From contig JBOGWX010000131.1 in the NCBI GenBank assembly GCA_050694055.1, positions 1-64,000 of the forward strand: a stretch of 64,000 nucleotides of DNA. The letters are read 5' to 3'. The notes under the pieces are model-generated. The model was not told where the DNA came from and made no database searches. It saw nothing but the letters and a program-made list of their open reading frames with translations. Shown here piece after piece: positions 42,748-51,310 of this stretch. Within the stretch, counting starts at the first letter, position 1. The number at the start of each line of letters is the position of its first letter. A program made the translations under genes and the position numbers. This DNA comes from WHSV01 sp050694055 (lineage in GTDB: Bacteria; Actinomycetota; CADDZG01; WHSQ01).

Positions 42748-43517
42748 GCCGTTGCCTCCTTCAAGGAGCCGTAGCGGGTTGCGAGCAATCCCCTGCAGAA
42801 CGACGCATTGGTCTCGAGGCTCAAACCGACGGCCCGAGCAAAGCGGAGGTGATCCTCGAGCGCTTCTTCGGGAGGAGGGCGTCCGGCCGCGTCGACCAGG
42901 AAACGCGCGCCGGCCGACGAGTCCAGGCCGAGATCAGAGCGGCGTTCGAGATAGGCGCGCGTGTCGGCGCACTCAGGCAGATCTGCCAGGCGCAGCGATG
43001 CCAGTTCCCGCGGAGTGAGGCCGCGGCGGGTGAGTCCGGCACACAGGCGGCCTTGACGCGCGAGAAAGGCCTTCGCCTGGAACAACCGTCTTAACCCGCC
43101 GAGCTCGCCGGTCGCCTCTCCAGGAAAGGTCTCGACGAAGCCGCGTCCGTCGCGCACTCCCGAGCTGATCACGTCGCTCGCGTGGTGGTCGATCAGCACC
43201 ACCTCGGCGCGCCCGACGCCCGGGGTCGCCTCGAGCGCGGCGCGGGCGTCGGCCGTCATCATGTACGCGAAGTTCGGGGCGCAGAAATAGGTCGGCAGGC
43301 GGAGCCGCACCAGCACGGAGCTCTCCGCGATCTCGATCGAGGCAACGAAACCCAGCTCCGTGAGCGGTTCGTCGAGCTCCGGATCGCGCACCGTCGCGAG
43401 CGCCTCCAGCACCTGCTCGATCTGCGGTCCGGCCGAGCCCGCCCGTTCCACCTGCGGTCCGGCCGAGCCCGCCCGTTCCACCTGCGGTCCGGCCGAGCCC
43501 GCCCCGCGTCCGATCAT
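42744..43517 (-). CDS. DUF59-domain protein of the propane-monooxygenase accessory type, with N-terminal AGSAGPQ repeats
   Basis: A 257-residue protein. Residues 4-32 are three AGSAGPQ repeats from the dispersed DNA repeat. A DUF59/MIP18 domain follows: VRDPELDEPLTELGFVASIE and RLRLPTYFCAPNFAYMMTAD with the conserved Cys, then EVVLIDHHASDVISSGVRDG. The C-terminal half (RRLFQAKAFLARQGRLCAGL and later) is family-specific. Such proteins sit between an amidohydrolase and an alcohol dehydrogenase in actinobacterial propane/diiron monooxygenase operons, as here. The start overlaps the amidohydrolase stop (ATGA). A role in metallo-enzyme maturation is inferred. Confidence 0.8.
   Translation of the reverse strand: MIGRGAGSAGPQVERAGSAGPQVERAGSAGPQIEQVLEALATVRDPELDEPLTELGFVASIEIAESSVLVRLRLPTYFCAPNFAYMMTADARAALEATPGVGRAEVVLIDHHASDVISSGVRDGRGFVETFPGEATGELGGLRRLFQAKAFLARQGRLCAGLTRRGLTPRELASLRLADLPECADTRAYLERRSDLGLDSSAGARFLVDAAGRPPPEEALEDHLRFARAVGLSLETNASFCRGLLATRYGSLKEATA
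43422..43508 (+). repeat. Three-copy 30-bp repeat inside the DUF59-type gene
   Basis: Copies with core GCGGTCCGGCCGAGCCCGCC start at 43422, 43452 and 43482, exactly 30 bases apart, encoding AGSAGPQVER-like units on the minus strand in the same reading frame as in dnaE2. Same orientation as the other three clusters. Confidence 0.9.
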
Positions 43518-44542
43518 GCGGGTGCGGGAGCCCGGTCGTCGGCGGTCTCTTCGACCGCCGGCTGCGGGATCTCGTCGGGCACGTCGATATCGTAGAGCTT
43601 CGCGAGGTTGAGCCCGAGAATCTTGCGTTTGATGTCCGGCGTAAGCTCGCCGTACTCGGGCACGAGATCCTCGGGCATCTGCATGTCGACGAACTGCTCG
43701 ATGAGCCACTTGGGGGACCACAGGGCGTAGTCGCTGGCGAACGTGATCTTGTCCTCTCCGACCCAATAGAGCATCTCCCCGAGCCACTTGGCGAACTGGC
43801 GCGGGCGGGTGTGGATGAACGGGATGACCACCGCGAGACCGGCCCAAACATTGGTCTCCTGCGTTGCGATCCAGCAGAAGTCCTCGAGCCGCGGGAGCCC
43901 GCAGTGTTCCACCACGAAGGTCAGGTCCTGATAGGCCGTTGCCGCCGCGTCGACATCGGCGACGTCGAAGGAGTCCCGGTTCAGCGGCCAGATGGTGGGG
44001 CCCTTGTGCACATGAATCTTGTTCACGCCGAGCTCGCGGCACTTGTCAAGGTAGCGGAGGGAGGCGTCGTCGGTGAGCTTCCAGCCCTTGGAGTCGCCTC
44101 GCCACTCTGCGGTGTAGAGCTTCACTCCCTTGAGGTCGTACTTGCCCACCTTCGCCTCGAACTCTTCCAGTCCCCTGTCGCCCGCGCGCGGGTCCCACGA
44201 GCCGTTGAGGATGAACCTGTCGGGGTGCTTGTCCTTGAGGACCGCGTCCTGCTCGGTTGTGTTGAAGCCCTTGGCGTAAAAGTCCGTGAGATAGGTCGGC
44301 TGGAAGATGGCAACGTCGACGTAGCCCTCGTCGAAGAGATCGCGCATGAGGTCGTCCTCTGAGTACTTGCGGTACTTCTCCAGTGGCCAGACGTACTCCT
44401 CGGGACTGAGATTGGCGTGGTAGTCGTAGAAGCACTTGATGAAGCCCTCGCCGTACTCGTTACTCGTGTTTGCCGGGCTCGCGTCCCAGAAATGAACATG
44501 CCCATCGACGACGAAGTACTTCTCTCCGTCTTTCTCGTACAT
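43514..44542 (-). CDS. Amidohydrolase of the propane-monooxygenase accessory type
   Basis: A 342-residue amidohydrolase 2 family protein: metal-binding HxH in FVVDGHVHFWDASPANTSNE, then DEGYVDVAIFQPTYLTDFYA, GVKLYTAEWRGDSKGWKLTD, INKIHVHKGPTIWPL-type segment (NKIHVHKGPTIWPLNRDSFD), TFVVEHCGLPRLEDFCWIAT and FASDYALWSPKWLIEQF with the catalytic Asp. These features match the conserved amidohydrolase encoded directly after the monooxygenase genes in propane-oxidising Actinobacteria (recognised from memory). No monooxygenase genes lie upstream here. The tail after residue 325 is Pro/Glu-rich. First gene of a coupled three-gene unit. Confidence 0.82.
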   Translation of the reverse strand: MYEKDGEKYFVVDGHVHFWDASPANTSNEYGEGFIKCFYDYHANLSPEEYVWPLEKYRKYSEDDLMRDLFDEGYVDVAIFQPTYLTDFYAKGFNTTEQDAVLKDKHPDRFILNGSWDPRAGDRGLEEFEAKVGKYDLKGVKLYTAEWRGDSKGWKLTDDASLRYLDKCRELGVNKIHVHKGPTIWPLNRDSFDVADVDAAATAYQDLTFVVEHCGLPRLEDFCWIATQETNVWAGLAVVIPFIHTRPRQFAKWLGEMLYWVGEDKITFASDYALWSPKWLIEQFVDMQMPEDLVPEYGELTPDIKRKILGLNLAKLYDIDVPDEIPQPAVEETADDRAPAPA

Positions 44543-44669
44543 GGTGCCCCTCCGATCCCGCCGGCCCCCGGCGCTAGGAGATCAAGCTAGGCCGCCGATG
44601 GAAGGTTCTACAGGAAGATTTTGGTAGAGCGTCGCGCGATTGCGCGCATGCGCAAAAAAAGGCCCCGTG

Positions 44670-45418
44670 TCAAGCGCGGCGGCCCACGCTACCGAGCTCG
44701 CGTGACGCAGTCGCGGCCGCAGAGCGAAGCGCAGCGGTCAGGGGCCTTAGGTCACGTTTGAAGCGGCGAGCCGAGACCGAGATGCCGATGCTTGCGATGA
44801 GCTCGCCGTTCACATCGCGCAGGGGCGCAGCGATGCAGCACACGCCCTCGACGTACTCCTCGATGTCGAAGACCAGTTTCCTCCGCCGTACGGCCTCGAG
44901 GTTGTGGCGCAGGTGAGCGCAACTCGGCAACGTGTGACGCGTCCTGGCCGGAAGCAGGGGGGCGCGCGCGTATGAGGGCCACGAGCGCTCGGGGAGGTCG
45001 GCGAGGTAGATCTTCCCGAGCGCCAGCGCGTGCGCCGCCCCTCGAAAACCACGCGTGACATCCTTCAGCTCACGGCTGCCGCGTCGCCCGAGCGTCTCCG
45101 CGACCTCGTAGATCGCCGCCTCTCCAGATCGCGACGTAGGAGCGCGCCGAGGCCCGGTCTCTGAGGTCCTCGAGGAAGGGAGCGATCCGCTCCGGCTGGC
45201 GCAATGAGGCCGCGTAACGATCCAAGAGGTCGGGAACCTTGGGACCCAGCACGTAGAGCCCGCGTCCCGCGGGTGACTGCTCGACGAACTTGGCGGACTC
45301 GAGAGAGTGGACCACCGCGTAGGCCGACGAGAGACTGAGTCCGAGAGAGCGCGACCGCCCTGACCGACACACCTGAAGGATCGAGCGAGATCGCCTCGAG
45401 GGCCTCGAGTGTGTGCAA
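44670..45418 (-). pseudogene. IclR-family regulator broken by two frameshifts
   Basis: Three overlapping frames together give one IclR protein of about 250 residues. The N-terminal helix-turn-helix starts HTLEALEAISLDPSGVSVRA (TTG about 45418), shifts near 45343-45355 into SLGLSLSSAYAVVHSLESAK and YVLGPKVPDLLDRYAASLRQ, then shifts near 45119-45127 into EAAIYEVAETLGRRGSRELK, AAHALALGKIYLADLPERSW and the effector domain FDIEEYVEGVCCIAAPLRDV with LIASIGISVSARRF. It lies upstream of the propane-type amidohydrolase operon and could have regulated it. Sequencing error is possible, but two opposite indels in one gene suggest decay. No intact start codon other than TTG/CTG is present. Confidence 0.75.
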
Positions 45419-45511
45419 CGCAGTGCTCAGAGTACGAGGATGATCGGACGTCTACTCCCCCTTGTCCACGTCCCTCATTCCGAGTCCCTCATTCCTACGC
45501 CCTTGCCGATT

Positions 45512-46180
45512 TTACCCTCGCGCTCGAGAACGAGCCTTTACAAGGCGTTGCTTGAGCCCGGCGGCCGCACCGGCCGGGTCTGCGGCCTCGGTGATGGCGC
45601 GGACCACGACGATGCGCGTCGCGCCCGCGCCGGTCACCTCGTCGAGGTTTGATTCGTTGATGCCTCCGATCGCAAACCAGGGCAGCGTCGTGTGCTGCTC
45701 CGCCACATAGCGGACCAGGTCGAGACCTGCGGCCGGGCGGCCCGGTTTGGTGGGGGTCTCGAAGCACGGTCCCACCACGAAGTAGTCGATGAGATCGGAG
45801 CGCGCCAGCGCGCGGTCGACCTCGCCCGCTGCGTGCGTCGACAACCCGACGATCCCGTCGCCGAAGAAGCGGCGGGCGAACTCGATCGGGAGATCGTTCT
45901 GACCGACGTGCACCCCGTCGGCCTGGAGCGCCAGCGCAACATCGGGCCGGTCGTTGACGACCAACGGCACCCCGGCCTCTTTGCACGCCTCGAGGACCGG
46001 CCCGCCGAGCCGCAGGACGTCGCCGGCCTCCATCCCCTTCTCGCGCAGCTGGATGAGGTCGACCCCGGCATCGGCGAGCTCCGGCACGAGGTCGGCGAGC
46101 TCGCCGGCTGCGAGTCGCGCCGGTGCCACGAGGTAGAGCTGAGCATCGTCCACGGGTCGCTTCCCGCCGTCGCCGTTCAC
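45512..46180 (-). CDS. thiE: Thiamine-phosphate synthase ThiE
   Basis: Couples HMP-PP and thiazole phosphate to thiamine phosphate. The 222-residue TIM barrel has AGVDLIQLREKGMEAGDVLR, VNDRPDVALALQADGVHVGQ, GLSTHAAGEVDRAL, YFVVGPCFETPTKPGRPAAG (phosphate-binding region) and FAIGGINESNLDEVTGAGAT. It is apart from the riboswitch-controlled thiOSG operon at 60 kb; no riboswitch was noticed here. It lies 2 bases downstream of a membrane-protein gene in the same direction. Confidence 0.93.
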   Translation of the reverse strand: MNGDGGKRPVDDAQLYLVAPARLAAGELADLVPELADAGVDLIQLREKGMEAGDVLRLGGPVLEACKEAGVPLVVNDRPDVALALQADGVHVGQNDLPIEFARRFFGDGIVGLSTHAAGEVDRALARSDLIDYFVVGPCFETPTKPGRPAAGLDLVRYVAEQHTTLPWFAIGGINESNLDEVTGAGATRIVVVRAITEAADPAGAAAGLKQRLVKARSRARG

Positions 46181-46182
46181 GT

Positions 46183-46614
46183 CTAGAGCGCGATGGCCGA
46201 CGGCCCGTCGCCATCCTGGTCCGCCAGCGGCACGTCCGGGTCCTCGCCGGCGCCACGTTCGTAGTCCTTCATGCGCTCGACGATACGCCTCACGATCGAC
46301 GGCACCCGCAGCATGACGATGGTGATGAAGACGTAAGGAAGCACATCGGTGCCCACTTCAATCCACGACTTGTCGAGCAGACTCTTGCTTGCGATCCAGC
46401 CGAGCACCAGCCCCAGCAGCAAGATCGCAACCACCCGGGGAGCGCGGTTCCTGCCCACCGCCTCGAACCGCTCGCGCATCGCTCGGACCGCGCGACGACC
46501 GTGAAGGCTACGGAGCCGCAGCCAGGTCGTGCGCGCGGGATAGAAACGGCCGAGCGCCTCCGCGAAGGCGAGCGCGAGGGCCGCGATAAAGGATGCGACC
46601 ACACCTGAGGTCAT
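46183..46614 (-). CDS. Membrane protein upstream of thiE (unknown)
   Basis: Function not recognised. A 143-residue protein with an N-terminal helix (GVVASFIAALALAFAEALG), a basic cytoplasmic stretch, and two further helices (VVAILLLGLVLGWIASKSLL and VLPYVFITIVMLRVPSIV), ending in an acidic tail. It is 2 bases upstream of thiE, so probably co-transcribed. A thiamine-related role is possible but rests on position alone. Confidence 0.7.
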   Translation of the reverse strand: MTSGVVASFIAALALAFAEALGRFYPARTTWLRLRSLHGRRAVRAMRERFEAVGRNRAPRVVAILLLGLVLGWIASKSLLDKSWIEVGTDVLPYVFITIVMLRVPSIVRRIVERMKDYERGAGEDPDVPLADQDGDGPSAIAL

Positions 46615-46659
46615 GACTGAAGGTTAGCGACGTCCGGGGGCCGCGCGGAACAGAATCGG

Positions 46660-48633
46660 CTAACGCTGCTGCTCGAGCTTCGGCAGCGCACCGGGGTCGG
46701 CCAGCGGAAGCGAGAGCGTCACGTCGGAGACGTCGATGGTTCCATCGGCGTTGGACTCGAGGAAGCTACGCGTGTCGTTTGCGGTCAGCTCGAGCTCGAT
46801 GCGGTGACCCTCGGCGAAGGTGTAGGCGTTGCCGAAGAGCTTGAACAGCGCGCTCTGCTGGTTGGCGCTCTGCAGACGGAAAACGCCGCGGTCCACGAGC
46901 GTACGCTCGTCGCCGTCGACGTCCCACAGCCGGGCCGAGATGTACATGTCCTCGAACTCGGGGTCGGCCATCAGCGACACGGTTGGGAGGCCGAGCATCG
47001 TGAGCGGCTCGCTCAGGGTCTTCGTGGCGGATGCGAGGTTGCCGTCCGCCAGCGCTGCGTCGGTGACCCTGCAGCCCGCGTAGTTGACGCCATGAGTGAC
47101 GGCGTCCGAGTCGATCGGCTTGATTATCCGGGCGCGCACATCATCGACATCGGTGTCGAGCTTGCCCTTCATGGCGAGGTCGACCGCCTGCTCGTCGTCC
47201 TGCTGCAGGTCCGTCCAGGTCTTGGCGCGGTACAGCGCCCCCGGCTGTGTCTCGTCGTCACAGCGGGTGGTCCGCGCCTCGACGATGCGCCGCGGCCTCT
47301 TGCCCTCAGCGCGCAGGTAGTAGTCGAGCCACTCCTCGATGAGGCCGTCGACGTACGCGGCTTCGGCCTTTTTGCCCTGAGCCACCGGATGGCCGTAGTC
47401 GCCGAAGTACATGTTCATCGGGTAGCTGCGCTGCCGGCCCCCGTTGAGGAGGTTGTACATGTTCAGGGCCTGGACCGCAGGAAAGACCGTGTCGGTGAAT
47501 CCCTGTACCGAGAGGATGGCCGGTTCGCCTCTGCCCCTGCGCAGGTAGAGCGCGGAGCGCTCTCTCAGAAGCTCCCGCGCGACCTCGGCCATGACCGGGT
47601 TGCCGGCGTCGCTATAGGGCTCGCCGGCGAGCACCGCCTCGTGCCAGGAGTTGAGATACCCGGGGAGCTTGAACTGCGCCGCAGACGACATACCCAAATA
47701 GAAGGTGCTGAGGTAGCTCTCCTTCAGCACCCCGATCCGCTCCGCCAACCTCTCGTCGAGGTCGGCCTTCTTCTTGACGAAGGACCTGACGTCGCTCGCC
47801 CGGCCGTTGGGCATAAGAGCGTCGAGCAGGTCGGTCCAGCCGATCACGGGCACGGCCGCCGCGACCGCGACCTTCACGCCCCGCGGCGACCTCCAGACAT
47901 TGTCCCTGGCGAGCATCCAGGTCTGGCCACCGCCGTACGAGGTGCCCATCACGCCGATCCTCGGGTTGGCAGAGGCGCCCTCTACCAGCGACCCGTCGAC
48001 GAAGCGACCGACGAGATGCTGGGTGTCTCTGATCTCGTAGCGCCGGCTGGCGAGCTGTGTGCGACACGCGTGGCTCGGCTCCCGCTCGCCCTCGTAGAGG
48101 TTGCCGGCCCCCTTGACGCTGTGGGACGGCGTCCCGCTCTCGCAGGTGTTCTCCCAGTAGCCCCTGGCCGTGTAATCGAGCACCGCGTAACCGCGCGCGG
48201 CGTAGGTGGCCGCGGCCCTCCAGTTGCCGTCACGGGAGCCGCCGAGCCCGTGAAGCATCACCACGAGGGGCCAGGGGCCCTCCCCCTCGACCGGCAGGGT
48301 GACGTCGACGTCGAGTTTGGCGCTGCGGTCGAAGCTGGTCACCAGCCCGTTGGAGCTCCGCCCCACCTGGCCGCGCACCTGGCCCCCGCACCAGCGCACC
48401 TTGCCCTCGAAGTCTCCTACCTTGGCCAGCTTCTTCGCCCGGCTTGCCGGAGGATCGGTCGTGCACTCGAGGGGTGCACCGCGCTCGGAGCGGACCTCGG
48501 GGGTGGGGGCCGTGGAGCTCGGAGCGGGCAGCTCGACGGTGGCCTGGCGCGGCGCGGCGACCGCGGGAGTGAGCGCGAGCACCGAGCCCGTCAGGGCGAG
48601 TGCCAGCAATAGCGATAGTCGCCTGATCGTCAA
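46660..48633 (-). CDS. Secreted CocE/X-Pro dipeptidyl-peptidase-like serine hydrolase
   Basis: A 657-residue exported protein with a signal peptide (RRLSLLLALALTGSVLALTP, then AVAAP). The alpha/beta-hydrolase core has VVMLHGLGGSRDGNW, the nucleophile elbow IGVMGTSYGGGQTW, candidate Asp in LSVQGFTDTVFPAVQALN and His in MYFGDYGHPVAQG. The C-terminal jelly-roll (SLMADPEFEDMYISARLWDV, HRIELELTANDTRSFL) is typical of the X-Pro dipeptidyl-peptidase/CocE family. Substrate unknown: peptides or esters. A 6-base inverted repeat sits upstream of its start. Confidence 0.88.
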   Translation of the reverse strand: MTIRRLSLLLALALTGSVLALTPAVAAPRQATVELPAPSSTAPTPEVRSERGAPLECTTDPPASRAKKLAKVGDFEGKVRWCGGQVRGQVGRSSNGLVTSFDRSAKLDVDVTLPVEGEGPWPLVVMLHGLGGSRDGNWRAAATYAARGYAVLDYTARGYWENTCESGTPSHSVKGAGNLYEGEREPSHACRTQLASRRYEIRDTQHLVGRFVDGSLVEGASANPRIGVMGTSYGGGQTWMLARDNVWRSPRGVKVAVAAAVPVIGWTDLLDALMPNGRASDVRSFVKKKADLDERLAERIGVLKESYLSTFYLGMSSAAQFKLPGYLNSWHEAVLAGEPYSDAGNPVMAEVARELLRERSALYLRRGRGEPAILSVQGFTDTVFPAVQALNMYNLLNGGRQRSYPMNMYFGDYGHPVAQGKKAEAAYVDGLIEEWLDYYLRAEGKRPRRIVEARTTRCDDETQPGALYRAKTWTDLQQDDEQAVDLAMKGKLDTDVDDVRARIIKPIDSDAVTHGVNYAGCRVTDAALADGNLASATKTLSEPLTMLGLPTVSLMADPEFEDMYISARLWDVDGDERTLVDRGVFRLQSANQQSALFKLFGNAYTFAEGHRIELELTANDTRSFLESNADGTIDVSDVTLSLPLADPGALPKLEQQR

Positions 48634-48661
48634 TCGTTCTCCCGGGACGCGACCCTCTCAA

Positions 48662-48683
48662 CGGTAGACGTTGAAACCTACCG
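48662..48683. repeat. Inverted repeat upstream of the secreted hydrolase
   Basis: CGGTAG (48662-48667) and CTACCG (48678-48683) flank a 10-base centre, about 30 bases upstream of the start codon. Possible operator or leader hairpin. Confidence 0.35.
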
Positions 48684-48776
48684 CCTGGTTGCTCCCATGC
48701 AACAACCAACTGCGGTATTTAGGCAAGTGAGATCTCCGAAATGCCCGATCATCGCCCCCGGCTGGGGCCCCTGGAG

Positions 48777-49142
48777 TTAGGGGGCGGCCCGGCCGCGCCA
48801 CTCGTAGGCGTGGGCCTCGACCTCACCGTGGTCGGTGGCGACCATCACCTGGACCCGCTCGAAGAGATCGGGAGCGCCCTCGTAGTCGTCGATCAGCGCC
48901 ATGATCACGTCGAAACGCTGGGGGTCGAGCCATACCAGCTCACCCTCGACCTCCTGATCGCCGGCGAAGCTGACCGCGGGATAGTCGAGATCCAGGGCGA
49001 GCCGGGCGCCGCGCGCTCGTGCAAGGGCCCGCGCTCTCACCGCACCGGCCAGGAGGTGCGCCGCCCGCTCACCACGGCGGAGCGTTCCGTAGACGAAGAG
49101 CGGCAGTTGGTCCCCGGTTTTATCTGCCCTGCGGCCCGGCAC
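48777..49142 (-). CDS. Gamma-glutamylcyclotransferase (AIG2/GGCT-like) family protein
   Basis: A 121-residue protein with the GGCT-fold signature LPLFVYGTLRRGERAAHLLA near the N-terminus, LALDLDYPAVSFAGDQEVEG, and the Glu-containing DVIMALIDDYEGAPDLFERV, then YEWRG. Members cyclise gamma-glutamyl amines or peptides; the exact substrate cannot be read off. The GTG at 49142 was chosen because it lies just after the stop of the PH-domain gene (9 bases away); the long in-frame extension is that gene's antiframe. Confidence 0.8.
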   Translation of the reverse strand: MPGRRADKTGDQLPLFVYGTLRRGERAAHLLAGAVRARALARARGARLALDLDYPAVSFAGDQEVEGELVWLDPQRFDVIMALIDDYEGAPDLFERVQVMVATDHGEVEAHAYEWRGRAAP

Positions 49143-49150
49143 CTCGAGGT

Positions 49151-49747
49151 CTAGACGACGATGCGCGGGAGGGGCCCGGTGTCGCTCTCGTCGTCCGGGA
49201 CCTGCTCCCACCAGGGGACCTCGGCTTGATGGTCGTAGTCGTCGTCGACCTCGACCATGTCCGGGAGCGGGCCCTCCATCAACACCTCCATGACGTCGCG
49301 ATAGAAGCCGTTGGGATCGGGGATCCGCCCGAGCACCACGCAGGGCGAACCGGGAGTGGTCGCCTCGATCACCACCGAGCCGTATCCCAGCAGCCGCCCC
49401 GTAACCGAGCGGCGTAGCCCGAGGTCGTGGATGCGCACGTAGGGCCACGACCACACGCGCCGGGCCATGACGCCACCGATCTCGACGATGCGGCGGTCGG
49501 TGACCAGGATCTTGTGGTGCGACCACCTCCTTACACGCAGCGCGCCGCGGAGCAGGACGAGCAGGGCCAGAGCGCCGCAGACCTGATCCACGAGGTCCAT
49601 CTCGCTGCGGGGACCGCTGAGATAGCCCACTCCACCGAGGAGCGCGACCGCCACCAGGGTCTGCAGAGCGGGCCGCACGAGGACCGAGAGGTGCCTGCGG
49701 GTGGTCCGGACCACCTCTTCACCGGGTGCCAGAAAAGAACGCGCCAT
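49151..49747 (-). CDS. PH-domain (YdbS/bPH2-like) membrane protein
   Basis: A 198-residue protein: a start typical of bacterial PH proteins (ARSFLAPGEEVVRTTRRHLS), two membrane helices (LVRPALQTLVAVALLGGVGY and VCGALALLVLLRGALRVRRW), then a bacterial PH domain (KILVTDRRIVEIGGVMARRV, LLGYGSVVIEATTPGSPCVV) and an acidic C-terminal tail. Function unknown. The 170-base gap to its right (49748-49916) contains nothing recognisable. Confidence 0.82.
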   Translation of the reverse strand: MARSFLAPGEEVVRTTRRHLSVLVRPALQTLVAVALLGGVGYLSGPRSEMDLVDQVCGALALLVLLRGALRVRRWSHHKILVTDRRIVEIGGVMARRVWSWPYVRIHDLGLRRSVTGRLLGYGSVVIEATTPGSPCVVLGRIPDPNGFYRDVMEVLMEGPLPDMVEVDDDYDHQAEVPWWEQVPDDESDTGPLPRIVV

Positions 49748-49916
49748 GGCTTCAGGCTACAAAACCCTCATGAGTAACACCAGCAACTCGGAGGGCAGGA
49801 GCTGAGGTCGATTTTTGGGGCGAGATGTTCGCTCAGCGCGCATCCGTCCCCAGAAAAGGACCTCGCGTGCCGGGATGGCCACCGAGAGGATGTACAGGGG
49901 CTAACGGGACTCCGGT

Positions 49917-50696
49917 CTAGCCCTCGCCCCACCATTCGAGCCACAACCGGCGTGAGGTCCGGAGATACTCGCGCTCGCGCGCAAAGACCTCCAGCGTCAC
50001 GGTGCCGTCGTAGCCCGCCTGCTTGAGCGCCCGGATCATTGCCCGCCAGTCGATCGCCCCGGCGCCGAGGGGCAGATGGAGGTCTGCCTCTCCCCCCCGG
50101 TTGTCGCTCACGTGGACGTGGGAGAGCCGGTCCGAGAACGCCTCCAGAAAGGCAGGCGTCTGGTTCGTCTGGCCCAGGCCGAGGCGCAGGTTGGCGTGCG
50201 CCACGTCGAGATGAAAGCCGACTTCCGGGGCGCGCTCGAAGATCGGGATGAAGTCGTCCACGCGGGCGAACCCTCGGTCGATGTTCTCGACCATCAGCTC
50301 GAGGCCGCGCGCCGCAGCGAGACCGGACAACTCTGAGATCGCGTCGGCATTGCGAGCGCGCATTCGCTCCGGTGGGTGGAGCGGAACCCGGTTATCGGGG
50401 TGGATGTTGACGAGCTCGACCCCCGCGTCCGCAAAGCAGTCGAGCGCCCGGACGTAGAGGTCGAACGCCTGCTGCTTGAGCTCCTTGAAAGGCGAGGCGA
50501 TCGGGAGGTAGTAAGCCGTGTGCCCGACGGCGGCGAGACCTAGATCGCCGATGAGCCGGCCGACCTCCTTTCCGTCGGGCAGCCACGCGGCGGGTGGCTC
50601 GAGGGTGAGATCGATGAAATCGAAGCCATCCTCCGCGATCCGGTGAATCTCTTTGGTCACCGAGCGGCCGGGAAAGTTCATTGCTCCAAGTTGCAC
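49917..50696 (-). CDS. Sugar phosphate isomerase/epimerase-like TIM-barrel protein
   Basis: A 259-residue AP-endonuclease-2 superfamily barrel: VQLGAMNFPGRSVTKEIHRI (first strand), FDFIDLTLEPPAAWLPDGKE, GVELVNIHPDNRVPLH, LELMVENIDRGFARVDDFIP (metal Glu), GFHLDVAHANLRLGL (metal Asp, His) and HVHVSDNRGGEADLHLPLG with the His pair, then GTVTLEVFARE. It could be a xylose-isomerase-like epimerase or an endonuclease IV relative; the former is favoured. GTG 50696 starts the first strand; 50714 and 50681 are alternatives. Divergent from the nitroreductase gene. Confidence 0.82.
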   Translation of the reverse strand: MQLGAMNFPGRSVTKEIHRIAEDGFDFIDLTLEPPAAWLPDGKEVGRLIGDLGLAAVGHTAYYLPIASPFKELKQQAFDLYVRALDCFADAGVELVNIHPDNRVPLHPPERMRARNADAISELSGLAAARGLELMVENIDRGFARVDDFIPIFERAPEVGFHLDVAHANLRLGLGQTNQTPAFLEAFSDRLSHVHVSDNRGGEADLHLPLGAGAIDWRAMIRALKQAGYDGTVTLEVFAREREYLRTSRRLWLEWWGEG

Positions 50697-50755
50697 GCGA
50701 GCAGTGTGCCACACCGCCGCTCGCGTCCACGGGTGCGCCCGTTATCCTCGGCTCG

Positions 50756-51310
50756 ATGGAGACCTACGAAGCGATCATCACCAGGCAATCGGTGCCGAAG
50801 GTGACCGACGAGGTGCCCGACGCCGCGACCATCCGGCGCCTGATCGAGGCGGGCGTCAGGGCACCGACCCATCACCTGACGCAGCCATGGCGCTTCATCG
50901 TGCTGACCGGCGTGGCGTTGAAGGAGCTCGGAGACGCGTGGGCCGCAGGGGCCGAGCGAGAGGGCAAGGACCCGCAGTCGGTCCGCCCCAAGGCGCGGCG
51001 GGCTCCCGTCATCATCACCGTCATCGAGACACCCAAGCACCATCTCCCCAAGGTTCAGGAGGTCGAGGAGCACCATGCCGTCGGCGCGGCGATGCAAAAC
51101 ATGCTGCTCGCGGCACACGATCTGGGGCTGGGCGCCATGTTGCGAACGGGTCCGGCCGCCCACATTCCCGAGGTGCACGACTACCTCGGCCTCGTCGTCG
51201 GCGAGCTGGTGGCCGGCTACATCTATGTCGGCTATCCCGAACCGGGGGTGCAGCGCCCCCAGACGAGGCGCACGGATGCGTCGGAGATAACCGAGTGGAG
51301 GGGCTGGTGA
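50756..51310 (+). CDS. Nitroreductase family protein
   Basis: FMN-dependent oxidoreductase of 184 residues with the N-terminal ETYEAIITRQSVPKVTDEVP (Arg/Ser for FMN phosphate), VRAPTHHLTQPWRFIVLTG, EHHAVGAAMQNMLLAAHDLG, LGAMLRTGPAAHIPEVHDYL and GYIYVGYPEP. This resembles YdjA/TM1586-type nitroreductases. ATG 50756 begins the conserved region; an upstream in-frame extension overlaps the divergent gene. The stop overlaps the next gene's GTG (GTGA), so the two are coupled. Confidence 0.9.
   Translation: METYEAIITRQSVPKVTDEVPDAATIRRLIEAGVRAPTHHLTQPWRFIVLTGVALKELGDAWAAGAEREGKDPQSVRPKARRAPVIITVIETPKHHLPKVQEVEEHHAVGAAMQNMLLAAHDLGLGAMLRTGPAAHIPEVHDYLGLVVGELVAGYIYVGYPEPGVQRPQTRRTDASEITEWRGW

Noticed and set aside
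44606..44628. TCTAC/GTAGA inverted repeat as an IclR operator upstream of the amidohydrolase
   Set aside because: Arms of only five bases and a 12-base centre; too weak to claim.
44632..44656. TTGCGC-GCAT-GCGCAA hairpin followed by an A-run
   Set aside because: As a terminator it would need T after the stem on the transcribed strand; on the minus strand the T-run precedes the stem.
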